DNA of 49,833 nt from a virus, in the IMG/VR virus record IMGVR_UViG_3300021085_002851, positions 1 to 49,833 of that record; one strand, 5' to 3'. Numbering within the stretch: the stretch's first letter is position 1; the number at the start of each line of letters is the position of its first letter. Of the stretch, positions 16,539-25,253 are shown one piece after another. The notes beneath the pieces were generated by a model. It did no database searches and had not been told where the DNA came from. It was given only the letters and a program-made list of their open reading frames with translations. Made by a program: the position numbers and the translations under genes.

Positions 16539-17135
16539 ATGACAAATTTAGAACTACAAAATTTAGTTAAAAAGAACTTAAAAGGTTTTAGTTTAGATGA
16601 CCAATTTGAACAACGTTCAGTTGGTGATAAGATTGAGAATGATTGTAAGGAAATAGTTAAAAGTAATTTACCAAATAACTATCAAGAACCTCGTTCAAAG
16701 AAATCAACAGAAGATTTTACAATATTTGAAAACAAAGCAGATAAAGTATATGATGATTATATTGATGTAAAAACTCACTTTATTCAAGAAGAAGAAGGAT
16801 TCTCAATGCCAAACCTTATATCAGTTGATAAACTTAAACCATTACTAGAAGATGATACCAAAACACTATCTTATCTTTTTGTTGATTATACTCGTAAAAA
16901 TGGTAATCTTAATATAGAAGATGTTAAAGTAAAATATATTTGGGAATTAGATTGGAGTATATTAGGTATTGGAGGATTAGGAAGAGGACAATTACAAATT
17001 AAAAATGCTAATAAAGATTTAGTGTTTACAGATATGGGTAAAGAAGCTTGGTTGGAAATACTTGAATCAGAAGTTCCTGTATTTTATGATAAACAAATAG
17101 AGAAGTTTAAGAAACTAAAAACTAAATGGAGTTAA
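16539..17135 (+). CDS. PD-(D/E)XK-type nuclease, restriction endonuclease-like
   Basis: 198 residues. E33 in the first helix, then STEDF (E58, D59) and YIDVKTH (D76-V-K78) form a PD-(D/E)XK-type metal site. WSILGIGGLGRGQLQIKN (about 145-165) resembles a strand-loop seen in some type II restriction enzymes. It probably cuts double-stranded DNA; specificity is unknown. Neighbours are an SF2-like ATPase gene upstream and DNA polymerase 4 bases downstream. It may degrade host or competitor DNA, or process phage DNA. The DNA methyltransferase-like protein at 22137 could be its protective partner, though 5 kb away. Confidence 0.65.
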   Translation: MTNLELQNLVKKNLKGFSLDDQFEQRSVGDKIENDCKEIVKSNLPNNYQEPRSKKSTEDFTIFENKADKVYDDYIDVKTHFIQEEEGFSMPNLISVDKLKPLLEDDTKTLSYLFVDYTRKNGNLNIEDVKVKYIWELDWSILGIGGLGRGQLQIKNANKDLVFTDMGKEAWLEILESEVPVFYDKQIEKFKKLKTKWS

Positions 17136-17139
17136 TTTA

Positions 17140-19656
17140 ATGTATAAGAATATATACTATCAGAGAGAGAGAAATTTAATTCACCTTTGGGATGACCAGA
17201 GGGGATATTCTTCATTTCCATATACTCGTTATGCTTATGAGAAGGTTCAAAGGGGTGAGCATAAATCTATTTATGGTGATACCTTAACCAAGGTTTATAA
17301 GTTTAAGAAGGATGACCCTGATTTATTTGAATCAGATGTACCCGAAACTACAAGAGCTTTAGTAGATTTATATTCCGAAACAGATGATGTATCAACAGGC
17401 CATGTTGTACTCACATACGATATTGAGTGTGAGATGTTGAGTGGATTACCTAATCCTGAAGAGGCTAAGAATGAACTTACTTCTATTGCACTTCATGATT
17501 CTGCCACTAACCAATATTGGGTATTAGTTGTTGATAAGGAGGGTGGTATGAAAGAAAAAACTACCGATAAGTGTATTGTTCTTCCATTCCAAGATGAAAG
17601 AGATATGTTAATGAAGTATTTGGAGTTATATGAAATGATTAATCCATCTATTGTTACAGGTTGGAATATTGATTTCTTTGATACACCAATGTTATACAAC
17701 AGAATCAAAAGATTGTTAGGTGAAAGACAAGCAAATAGATTATCACCAATAGGACAATGTTTCTGGTCACCTTATAGAAAAAGATATTTTATGGCTGGTG
17801 TATCTTATTTAGATTATATCACTCTTTATAAGATTTACAACTATGGTGAACTTCCAAACTATCGATTAGATACAGTTGCACAAATAGAATTGGGTAGAGG
17901 TAAGATTGAATACCAAGGTAACTTAGACCAATTATTCAGAGATGATATTGAAAAGTTTATTGAGTATAACTTAGTGGATGTTGAACTTGTTGTAGATTTT
18001 GATAAGAAACTTCAGTTCATTGATTTATGTAGAGGTATTTGTCATGCTGGTCATGTACCATATGAAGATTTTGTTTACTCATCAAAGTATCTAGAAGGAG
18101 CGATGTTAACTTATCTAAGAAGAAGAAACTTAGTTGCACCAAATAAACCAGCGGATAGACAAGAACGAATGCAAGCCATTCGAGATAACAATGAAGAAAA
18201 GTTTATTGGAGCATATGTTAAATCACCAATCGTTGGTAAGTATGATTGGATATATGATTTAGATTTAACTTCACTATATCCATCAATTATTATGACTTTG
18301 AACATCTCACCTGAAACCAAAATTGGTAAGATTCAAGATTGGGATGCAAATAAGTTTGTTAAAGGTGAGGTAGATACTTACTACATTGGTGAGGACACAA
18401 TTACAAAAGATAATCTAAAACAATATTTAGAACAATCTAAATTCTCAGTAGCATCTAATGGTGTTCTTTACAGAACAGATTCAGTTGGATGTATACCTGG
18501 TATTCTTGACTTGTGGTTTCAAAAACGAGTTGAGTATAAAGATGAAATGAAAAAATATGGAAAAGCAGGAAACAAAGAAAAATATGCCTTCTTTCACAAA
18601 CGTCAGTTGGTTCAGAAGATTTTACTTAACTCTTTATATGGTGTGCTTGGGCTTCCTGCCTTTCGGTTCTATGATGTTGATAATGCTACCGCTGTTACCA
18701 CGACAGGACAGACAGTTATTAAATCAACTGCTGATATGGCTAACATCAAGTACAACAAGGAACTTGGTAATCCTGATTTGGATTCTAACATATACATCGA
18801 TACTGATTCTGTATTCTTCTCGGCAGTTCCTTTAATGGATAAACGAATTCCTAATTGGAAGGAACAAGACCAAGATACAATTGCTGGTTATGTAAATGAT
18901 ATTGCAGAAGAGATGCAAGATTACCTTAATGATTTCTATGATATCTTATCAACAAAAGTTTTGAATGTTGATAAAGATAAACATAGATTAGAGATTAAGA
19001 AGGAGTATGTTGCAAAAGCAGGATTGTGGATTGCTAAGAAAAGATATGCACAATGGATTATATCAGATAATGGTGTACCTGTTGATAAGTTGGATGTAAA
19101 GGGATTAGATGTTAAACGTTCATCATTCCCAAAAGCATTCCAAGAATGTATGGGTACAGTTTTGATTGATATTCTAAAAGGTAAAACCGAAGAAGAGATT
19201 TCAGATTATGTTTTAGATTTCAAAAAGAATATGATAAACAGACCAACATCTGAGATTGCAAAGAACTCAGCGGTAAAGAATCTTAAGAAGTATATGCCGA
19301 AAGGTAAGAGAGAACGATTCTCTATGATGAAAGGAACACCTGCTCATGTTAAAGCATCTATTTTATATAATGATTGTTTGAAACATTTCAAAGCTCCTTT
19401 CAAATATGAACCACTAAAAAATGGTGATAAAGTAAAATGGGTATATCTTAAAGATAATCCATTAGGAATAGATGGGTTGGCATTTACAGGTTACAATGAC
19501 CCACCAGAAATAGAAGAGTTTTTAGCTACTTACATTGACCACAACAAAATCTTCGAAAGAGAATTAGGACATAAACTTCAAGATTTCTTTGATGCAGTTG
19601 GTTGGGGTGAAGTAATTAGTGAACAAAGAACTGCTGAAAAGTTCTTTAACTTCTAA
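17140..19656 (+). CDS. family B DNA polymerase
   Basis: 838 residues, replicative polymerase related to T4 gp43. Exonuclease motif I YDIECE (D94, E96) and later exonuclease motifs (TGWNIDFFD, YNLVDVELV) are followed by polymerase motif A DLTSLYPSI, motif B KILLNSLYGVLG and motif C YIDTDSVFF. All catalytic acids are present, so both proofreading and synthesis should work. Slightly shorter than gp43 (898). No intein. It follows the nuclease gene by 4 bases and is followed by the groEL leader. Confidence 0.95.
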   Translation: MYKNIYYQRERNLIHLWDDQRGYSSFPYTRYAYEKVQRGEHKSIYGDTLTKVYKFKKDDPDLFESDVPETTRALVDLYSETDDVSTGHVVLTYDIECEMLSGLPNPEEAKNELTSIALHDSATNQYWVLVVDKEGGMKEKTTDKCIVLPFQDERDMLMKYLELYEMINPSIVTGWNIDFFDTPMLYNRIKRLLGERQANRLSPIGQCFWSPYRKRYFMAGVSYLDYITLYKIYNYGELPNYRLDTVAQIELGRGKIEYQGNLDQLFRDDIEKFIEYNLVDVELVVDFDKKLQFIDLCRGICHAGHVPYEDFVYSSKYLEGAMLTYLRRRNLVAPNKPADRQERMQAIRDNNEEKFIGAYVKSPIVGKYDWIYDLDLTSLYPSIIMTLNISPETKIGKIQDWDANKFVKGEVDTYYIGEDTITKDNLKQYLEQSKFSVASNGVLYRTDSVGCIPGILDLWFQKRVEYKDEMKKYGKAGNKEKYAFFHKRQLVQKILLNSLYGVLGLPAFRFYDVDNATAVTTTGQTVIKSTADMANIKYNKELGNPDLDSNIYIDTDSVFFSAVPLMDKRIPNWKEQDQDTIAGYVNDIAEEMQDYLNDFYDILSTKVLNVDKDKHRLEIKKEYVAKAGLWIAKKRYAQWIISDNGVPVDKLDVKGLDVKRSSFPKAFQECMGTVLIDILKGKTEEEISDYVLDFKKNMINRPTSEIAKNSAVKNLKKYMPKGKRERFSMMKGTPAHVKASILYNDCLKHFKAPFKYEPLKNGDKVKWVYLKDNPLGIDGLAFTGYNDPPEIEEFLATYIDHNKIFERELGHKLQDFFDAVGWGEVISEQRTAEKFFNF

Positions 19657-19659
19657 CAT

Positions 19660-19709
19660 GACAATGTGTCGGTATAATACCACATGGTATAATAAATGAA
19701 TTATAATAT
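19660..19709 (+). promoter_or_regulatory. repeat-rich leader of groEL with three TATAAT boxes
   Basis: The 70 bases before groEL hold GACA-ATG-TGTC (19660-19670), the palindrome GGTATAATACC (19671-19681) and a direct repeat GGTATAATA (19686-19694), then a third TATAAT at 19702-19707. ATGTG...ACAT arms around the palindrome extend it into a longer imperfect hairpin. The TATAAT copies start at 19673, 19688 and 19702. This is unlike both other promoter classes here. It may be a terminator of the polymerase transcript, an operator, or a distinct promoter; I cannot decide. Confidence 0.4.
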
Positions 19710-19714
19710 AATAA

Positions 19715-21343
<1,629 letters not shown>

Positions 21344-21358
21344 ATAAATACGAAAAGA

Positions 21359-21390
21359 CTTGGTAGTTTCAAATAAATTTCGTATATTTG
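21359..21390 (+). promoter_or_regulatory. Bacteroidetes-type promoter for the clamp gene
   Basis: CTTG 21359-21362, 20 bases, TATATTTG 21383-21390. ATATTTGTACAAATAT (21384-21399) is a perfect 16-base palindrome across the -7 box and start site, the strongest in the family. ATG 21424 is 33 bases after the box. Confidence 0.78.
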
Positions 21391-21423
21391 TACAAATATA
21401 AATTATAATAGTAAATAAAAACA

Positions 21424-22137
21424 ATGGAAAAACAATCATTAAATAGGTTTGTATCAAAATACAACCTCGCAGGTTTAGTAGAATCTGTAAAGTGGGAATC
21501 TAAAGATGGTTCTCTAACTACTTCTTTCATCTCTGATGATAAATCGGTTTTAGGAAGTGTAAGTATGAAAGAGTTCGAAGGAACTAATTCAGAATTTGGT
21601 GTATATGATACAACCAAACTAACAAAAATGTTATCAGTACTTGGAAGTGATGTAGATTTCACTATTAATGATATCGATGGTAAGCCAGTTTCTTTGAAAT
21701 TCAAAGATGGTTCAACAAATGTAAATTATATGTTAGCTGATTTATCAGTTATTCCTAATGTACCAGATTTGAAACAATTACCAAACTTTGATAGTGAGAT
21801 TAAATTAGATTCAAACTTTATTTCAAAGTTTATCAAAGCAAAGGGTGCTTTACAAGATGAGAACAACTTTACGTTTACTTGTAAAGATAACAAAGGAACT
21901 ATTGTATTAGGTTATTCAAATATTAACACAAACAGAATTAACATTGATGTTGATTGTACTTGTGAGGGTGATGTAAAACCCATTTCTTTTTCGGCAACAT
22001 ACTTAAAAGAGATACTAGTTGCAAACAAAGAAGCAACAGATGCTACCTTAAAGATTTCATCACAAGGATTGGCACATATTTCTTTTTCAATCGATAACTA
22101 CGAATCTAATTATTATCTTGTAGAAATTCAATCTTAA
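21424..22137 (+). CDS. sliding clamp, gp45-like
   Basis: 237 residues, close to T4 gp45 (228). Two repeated beta-alpha-beta clamp domains are apparent: residues about 1-115 (ending VNYMLADLSVIP) and 120-237 (SATYLKEILVAN, ending SNYYLVEIQS). As a trimeric ring it tethers the polymerase to DNA and, in T4, also activates late transcription. Methyltransferase, a 71-residue gene and the clamp loader follow without gaps. The stop overlaps the next ATG by one base. Confidence 0.85.
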   Translation: MEKQSLNRFVSKYNLAGLVESVKWESKDGSLTTSFISDDKSVLGSVSMKEFEGTNSEFGVYDTTKLTKMLSVLGSDVDFTINDIDGKPVSLKFKDGSTNVNYMLADLSVIPNVPDLKQLPNFDSEIKLDSNFISKFIKAKGALQDENNFTFTCKDNKGTIVLGYSNINTNRINIDVDCTCEGDVKPISFSATYLKEILVANKEATDATLKISSQGLAHISFSIDNYESNYYLVEIQS

Positions 22138-23777
22138 TGAGTAACAAACACTTTTACGAAAGAAGTAAGTTTTCCGAGTTTAATTCCAATAGAACATATC
22201 ATCAGTTGTTAGAAATGACCGATGATGAGTTTGTGTCTTGGGCTCGTTTACTTCGTAAAGAGGTTACTGAACAATGGGATGAACGAGGTACTCCACCAGT
22301 AATTGGTAGAGATGAAGATGGTATTATTGAAAAGTTCAAGAAACTTAAATCTAACCCAGCAAATTATTGGGAAAAGGATTTAAGTGGTGATGATGAATCA
22401 TTGGGTATCATTAAAAACTTTAATAAAGATGCATCAGTAGTAAATCAGTTTTTTCCTACAATGTTAAAAACTAAGATTTCAATTGGTAAATCTGCTGATA
22501 ATGGTTTATCTATTTATGACCACTTTTCAGACCCAACAATGGAAGATAAGTTTGTTCATATAATGAAACGAGCAGTTAAAAGAGATTCAATGTACTCGTG
22601 GTCTCGTTCTGTTGTAGATAAAAAAGATGAGAATCCATTTTGGAATGGACAAGGTGCTATTGATTTTATCAAAGATGTACACGATGGTAAGGTATTTAAT
22701 GGTAAATATTCTGATTTAGGTATTTGGATTTCAAAAGTAAATACAAGAACTCTTGAAAATTATGGTACTTTTAACGAAGAGTATATTGGTACTAAAAATC
22801 TTTATCTAAAAGCAGAACAAGTACAACAACTCAAAGATGATGGATACTTATCAGATATTCAATTATCTAATATCAATCGTATAGAAGAATCACATACATC
22901 TGATACAGGTAATACTCAAAATTACGCATATCAAATACGTTGGTATGAAAAGGATTCAGGTATCTTTCCAAAGATATTACAAGTATTTAGATTATCTTGT
23001 GGACAACCTGCTGTAAACTTCCCTGCATTAACTGCAAAGTGGATTTACGAAAACTATACTAATCATATCGATACAGATGAACCATTACATATTTATGATT
23101 CATCAAGTGGATGGGGTGGTAGGATACTTGGAGCAATGAGTTCTCGTAAGAAAATTCACTATGTTGGTACAGACCCTAATCCTGATAACTTCTTAGATGA
23201 AGAAGGTATTTCTCGTTATGAGTACATGGCTAAGTTCTATAATGATAATTGTGTAGATGATTTCTCAGACAAACTTACATCATTCTTTAATGTAGAAAAA
23301 CAAGGTAATACATATGAACTATTCCAAGATGGTTCAGAACTAATCTCAAACAATCCAAAGTTTCAAAAGTATAAAGGTAAATTAGATATTTCATTTACTT
23401 CACCTCCTTACTTTAATAGAGAACAATATTCACAAGATGAGAACCAATCGTTCAAAGCATATGGTGAGTATGAAGATTGGAGAGATAACTTTTTAAGACC
23501 TACTCTAACAACAATTTATGAGTATCTTAAAAATGATAGATATATTCTATGGAATATAGCCGATATTAAAATCGGCGAATCTACTTACTATCCACTTGAA
23601 CAAGATTCAATTGATATATTGGAAGAGTTAGGATGTGAGTACAAAGGTAAACTCAAAATGTTAATGACCAGAATGGTTGGATTAGACCCTTCCAAAAGTG
23701 GTATCAAAAACGCAGTAGAGTTTGAAGGTAAACAATATAAATTCGAACCGATTTTCGTGTTCCACAAAAAAAATTAA
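22137..23777 (+). CDS. DNA methyltransferase-like protein
   Basis: 546 residues. The C-terminal half has the signs of an amino-type DNA methyltransferase: IYDSSSGWGGRI (about 319-330) and VGTDPNP (343-349) for the S-adenosylmethionine pocket, and catalytic motif IV TSPPY (421-425), followed by WNIADIKIG. Permutation class is hard to tell; motif I precedes IV. The N-terminal 280 residues do not match anything I know and may bind DNA or set specificity. It lies between the clamp and clamp loader genes, so methylation may happen at the fork. It could shield phage DNA from host enzymes or from the phage nuclease at 16539. Confidence 0.75.
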   Translation: MSNKHFYERSKFSEFNSNRTYHQLLEMTDDEFVSWARLLRKEVTEQWDERGTPPVIGRDEDGIIEKFKKLKSNPANYWEKDLSGDDESLGIIKNFNKDASVVNQFFPTMLKTKISIGKSADNGLSIYDHFSDPTMEDKFVHIMKRAVKRDSMYSWSRSVVDKKDENPFWNGQGAIDFIKDVHDGKVFNGKYSDLGIWISKVNTRTLENYGTFNEEYIGTKNLYLKAEQVQQLKDDGYLSDIQLSNINRIEESHTSDTGNTQNYAYQIRWYEKDSGIFPKILQVFRLSCGQPAVNFPALTAKWIYENYTNHIDTDEPLHIYDSSSGWGGRILGAMSSRKKIHYVGTDPNPDNFLDEEGISRYEYMAKFYNDNCVDDFSDKLTSFFNVEKQGNTYELFQDGSELISNNPKFQKYKGKLDISFTSPPYFNREQYSQDENQSFKAYGEYEDWRDNFLRPTLTTIYEYLKNDRYILWNIADIKIGESTYYPLEQDSIDILEELGCEYKGKLKMLMTRMVGLDPSKSGIKNAVEFEGKQYKFEPIFVFHKKN

Positions 23778-23780
23778 ATT

Positions 23781-23996
23781 ATGGCAAATTTACAAGAAAT
23801 TGCAAAGAAGTTTAGAATCTCAGATAATTTTCTAAACTCAAAAGAAGATGGGTTACTAATTGTAGCATCATCATTACAAGATATTATCGGTGAAATGAAT
23901 AGTGGTAATATCGATAGAAATAGAAAAGAATCTCTAATTGAAAAGTTAGAAAGATTATCAGAGTTCTGTAAGGAAGTAAAAAACTCATCATTCTAA
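23781..23996 (+). CDS. small helical hypothetical protein
   Basis: 71 residues (starts MANLQEIAKKFRISDNF), all-helical, with charged C-terminal helix. It is packed between the methyltransferase and clamp loader genes, with gaps of 3 and 1 bases, so it is translated with them. No motif recognised. Its position alone suggests a replication accessory role. Confidence 0.6.
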   Translation: MANLQEIAKKFRISDNFLNSKEDGLLIVASSLQDIIGEMNSGNIDRNRKESLIEKLERLSEFCKEVKNSSF

Positions 23997-23997
23997 T

Positions 23998-24942
23998 ATG
24001 GGATTCTTTGAAGATACAACAAATCAAGAGGTAAACAACTCTTTATGGGTTGAAAAATATAGGCCTCGTAAACTAACAGAATATGTTGGTAACGAACATC
24101 TTAAACAAAAGGTAAGTGATTATCTTCAAAGTGGAGATGTACCTCACCTTTTATTTTTTGGTAAGGCAGGTACAGGTAAAACAACTTTAGCAAAGTTAAT
24201 TGTTAACTCAATTAATTGTGACCATATTATTATAAATGCATCTGATGAGAACAATGTAGATACTGTTAGAAACAAAGTAAAAGGATTTGCATCAACAGTT
24301 GGTTTTAAGGATATGAAGGTGGTAATATTAGACGAGTTTGATTACATGACACCAAATGCACAAGCAATCCTTAGAAACTTGATGGAAACATTCTCAAAAC
24401 ATTGTAGATTTATTCTAACTTGTAATTATGTTGAGAAGGTTATTGACCCGATTCAAAGTAGATGTCAAACATTTCAGATTGTTCCTCCATCTAAAAAAGA
24501 AGTGGCAGTACAAATCTCACAAATTTTGGGTAAGGAGCAAGTTCAATTCAAACCAACAGACCTTGTACCTATCATTGATAGTTCATATCCTGATATTAGA
24601 AAGATTATTAATACTTGTCAGTTAAATTCTACCAAAGGAGAATTAAAACTTGATACAACATCTGTAATCGATTCAGATATCAAATCAAAGGTAGTTGATA
24701 TACTTAAAGGAAGTGATTCAAAACCAAACAAATGGAAAAATATCAGACAGGCTGTTGCTGATGCAAGAATACAAGATTTCACAGAACTATATACATTCTT
24801 ATATGAGAAGGTTGATGAATATGGGAGTTCTAATACTTCTAATATTATACTGATTTTATCAGAATCACAACACAAAGATGCCTTAGTAGTTGATAAAGAA
24901 ATTACGTTCATGAGTTGTATCATACAGATAGTTGCTTTATAA
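23998..24942 (+). CDS. clamp loader large subunit, gp44/RFC-like AAA+ ATPase
   Basis: 314 residues. Walker A GKAGTGKT (55-62), Walker B VILDEFD (109-115) and the RFC/gp44 sensor region with SRC (154-156, arginine finger) are all present; the start WVEKYRPRKLTEYVG is the classic RFC-box II. It opens the gp45-like clamp and loads it on primer-template DNA. T4 gp44 is 319 residues. In T4 the next gene is 62; here the gp62-like gene is at 30255, with the TonB receptor block in between. Confidence 0.92.
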   Translation: MGFFEDTTNQEVNNSLWVEKYRPRKLTEYVGNEHLKQKVSDYLQSGDVPHLLFFGKAGTGKTTLAKLIVNSINCDHIIINASDENNVDTVRNKVKGFASTVGFKDMKVVILDEFDYMTPNAQAILRNLMETFSKHCRFILTCNYVEKVIDPIQSRCQTFQIVPPSKKEVAVQISQILGKEQVQFKPTDLVPIIDSSYPDIRKIINTCQLNSTKGELKLDTTSVIDSDIKSKVVDILKGSDSKPNKWKNIRQAVADARIQDFTELYTFLYEKVDEYGSSNTSNIILILSESQHKDALVVDKEITFMSCIIQIVAL

Positions 24943-25055
24943 TGATATACTCAGAAATAAAGTAGTTACTAAACTAAGCAATTATAAACAAAAAATTAAC
25001 ACAAAGATAAAGTTATTTAACAAACTTTTTAGATATATACAATAGTTATTAACAG

Positions 25056-25208
25056 ATGAATCAGGTTTATATGAACAATCTACAAGACATTACAAACAAC
25101 GAAAGTTGTGATAGCACTTACACCCCTAATCTGGGGAACTTTACAAGCACAAATACAATACACGAAAATATTAAAATTTACTATAATTTCATTAAGGAGG
25201 ATTTGTAG
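25056..25208 (+). CDS. possible small leader protein (50 aa) upstream of the TonB receptor
   Basis: ATG 25056 (or in-frame ATG 25071) to TAG 25206-25208. The product is Asn/Thr-rich with one Cys and no membrane segment (starts MNQVYMNNLQDITNN, ends YYNFIKEDL). Its last codons contain the AAGGAGG that precedes the next ATG. It may be a genuine small protein, a regulatory leader peptide, or a chance ORF over a structured RNA. The region's hairpin content argues that the RNA itself matters. Confidence 0.3.
   Translation: MNQVYMNNLQDITNNESCDSTYTPNLGNFTSTNTIHENIKIYYNFIKEDL
25096..25142 (+). promoter_or_regulatory. candidate structured RNA element upstream of the TonB receptor
   Basis: ACAAC-GAAA-GTTGT (25096-25109) is a perfect 5-bp hairpin with a GNRA tetraloop. 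Alternatively AAAGTT (25102-25107) pairs with AACTTT (25137-25142) enclosing GTG-ATAG-CAC (25108-25117) and CCCC-TAATCT-GGGG (25123-25136), a small three-way junction. The two folds share GTT and exclude each other, the arrangement expected of a switch or attenuator. No known riboswitch class is recognised. Confidence 0.4.
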
Positions 25209-25209
25209 T

Positions 25210-25233
25210 ATGAATATGTTATGTTTAATTTAA
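25210..25233 (+). CDS. possible 7-codon leader peptide
   Basis: ATG 25210 opens MNMLCLI and stops at TAA 25231-25233. It is placed 9 bases after AAGGAGG (25194-25200), the best Shine-Dalgarno sequence in the area, while the receptor's likely ATG (25254) is 53 bases from it. A ribosome ending at 25233 could restart at 25254, which would couple receptor translation to the leader. Functional status is inference. Confidence 0.25.
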   Translation: MNMLCLI

Positions 25234-25253
25234 TAAAAATGGAAATTACAATT

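Larger units (their letters stand above)
24943..25253. other. 311-base leader region of the TonB receptor gene
   Basis: The longest gene-poor stretch in the window. Up to about 25050 it is AT-rich and featureless apart from runs such as TTTTTAGATATATACAATAG (25026-25045). Then comes a possible 50-codon ORF (25056-25208) that contains two mutually exclusive hairpins (25096-25142), a strong AAGGAGG (25194-25200), and a 7-codon leader-like ORF (25210-25233). No clear CTTG-N20-TATATTTR promoter is seen, so how the receptor is transcribed is uncertain. Confidence 0.6.

Noticed and set aside
18557-18835. A 92-codon + strand ORF inside the DNA polymerase gene
   Set aside because: It is out of frame within the conserved polymerase motif B-C region and has no independent support.
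25096-25142. A hammerhead or cobalamin riboswitch
   Set aside because: The core motifs of those RNAs (for example CUGAUGA, or the B12 box) are not present; only generic hairpins are seen.
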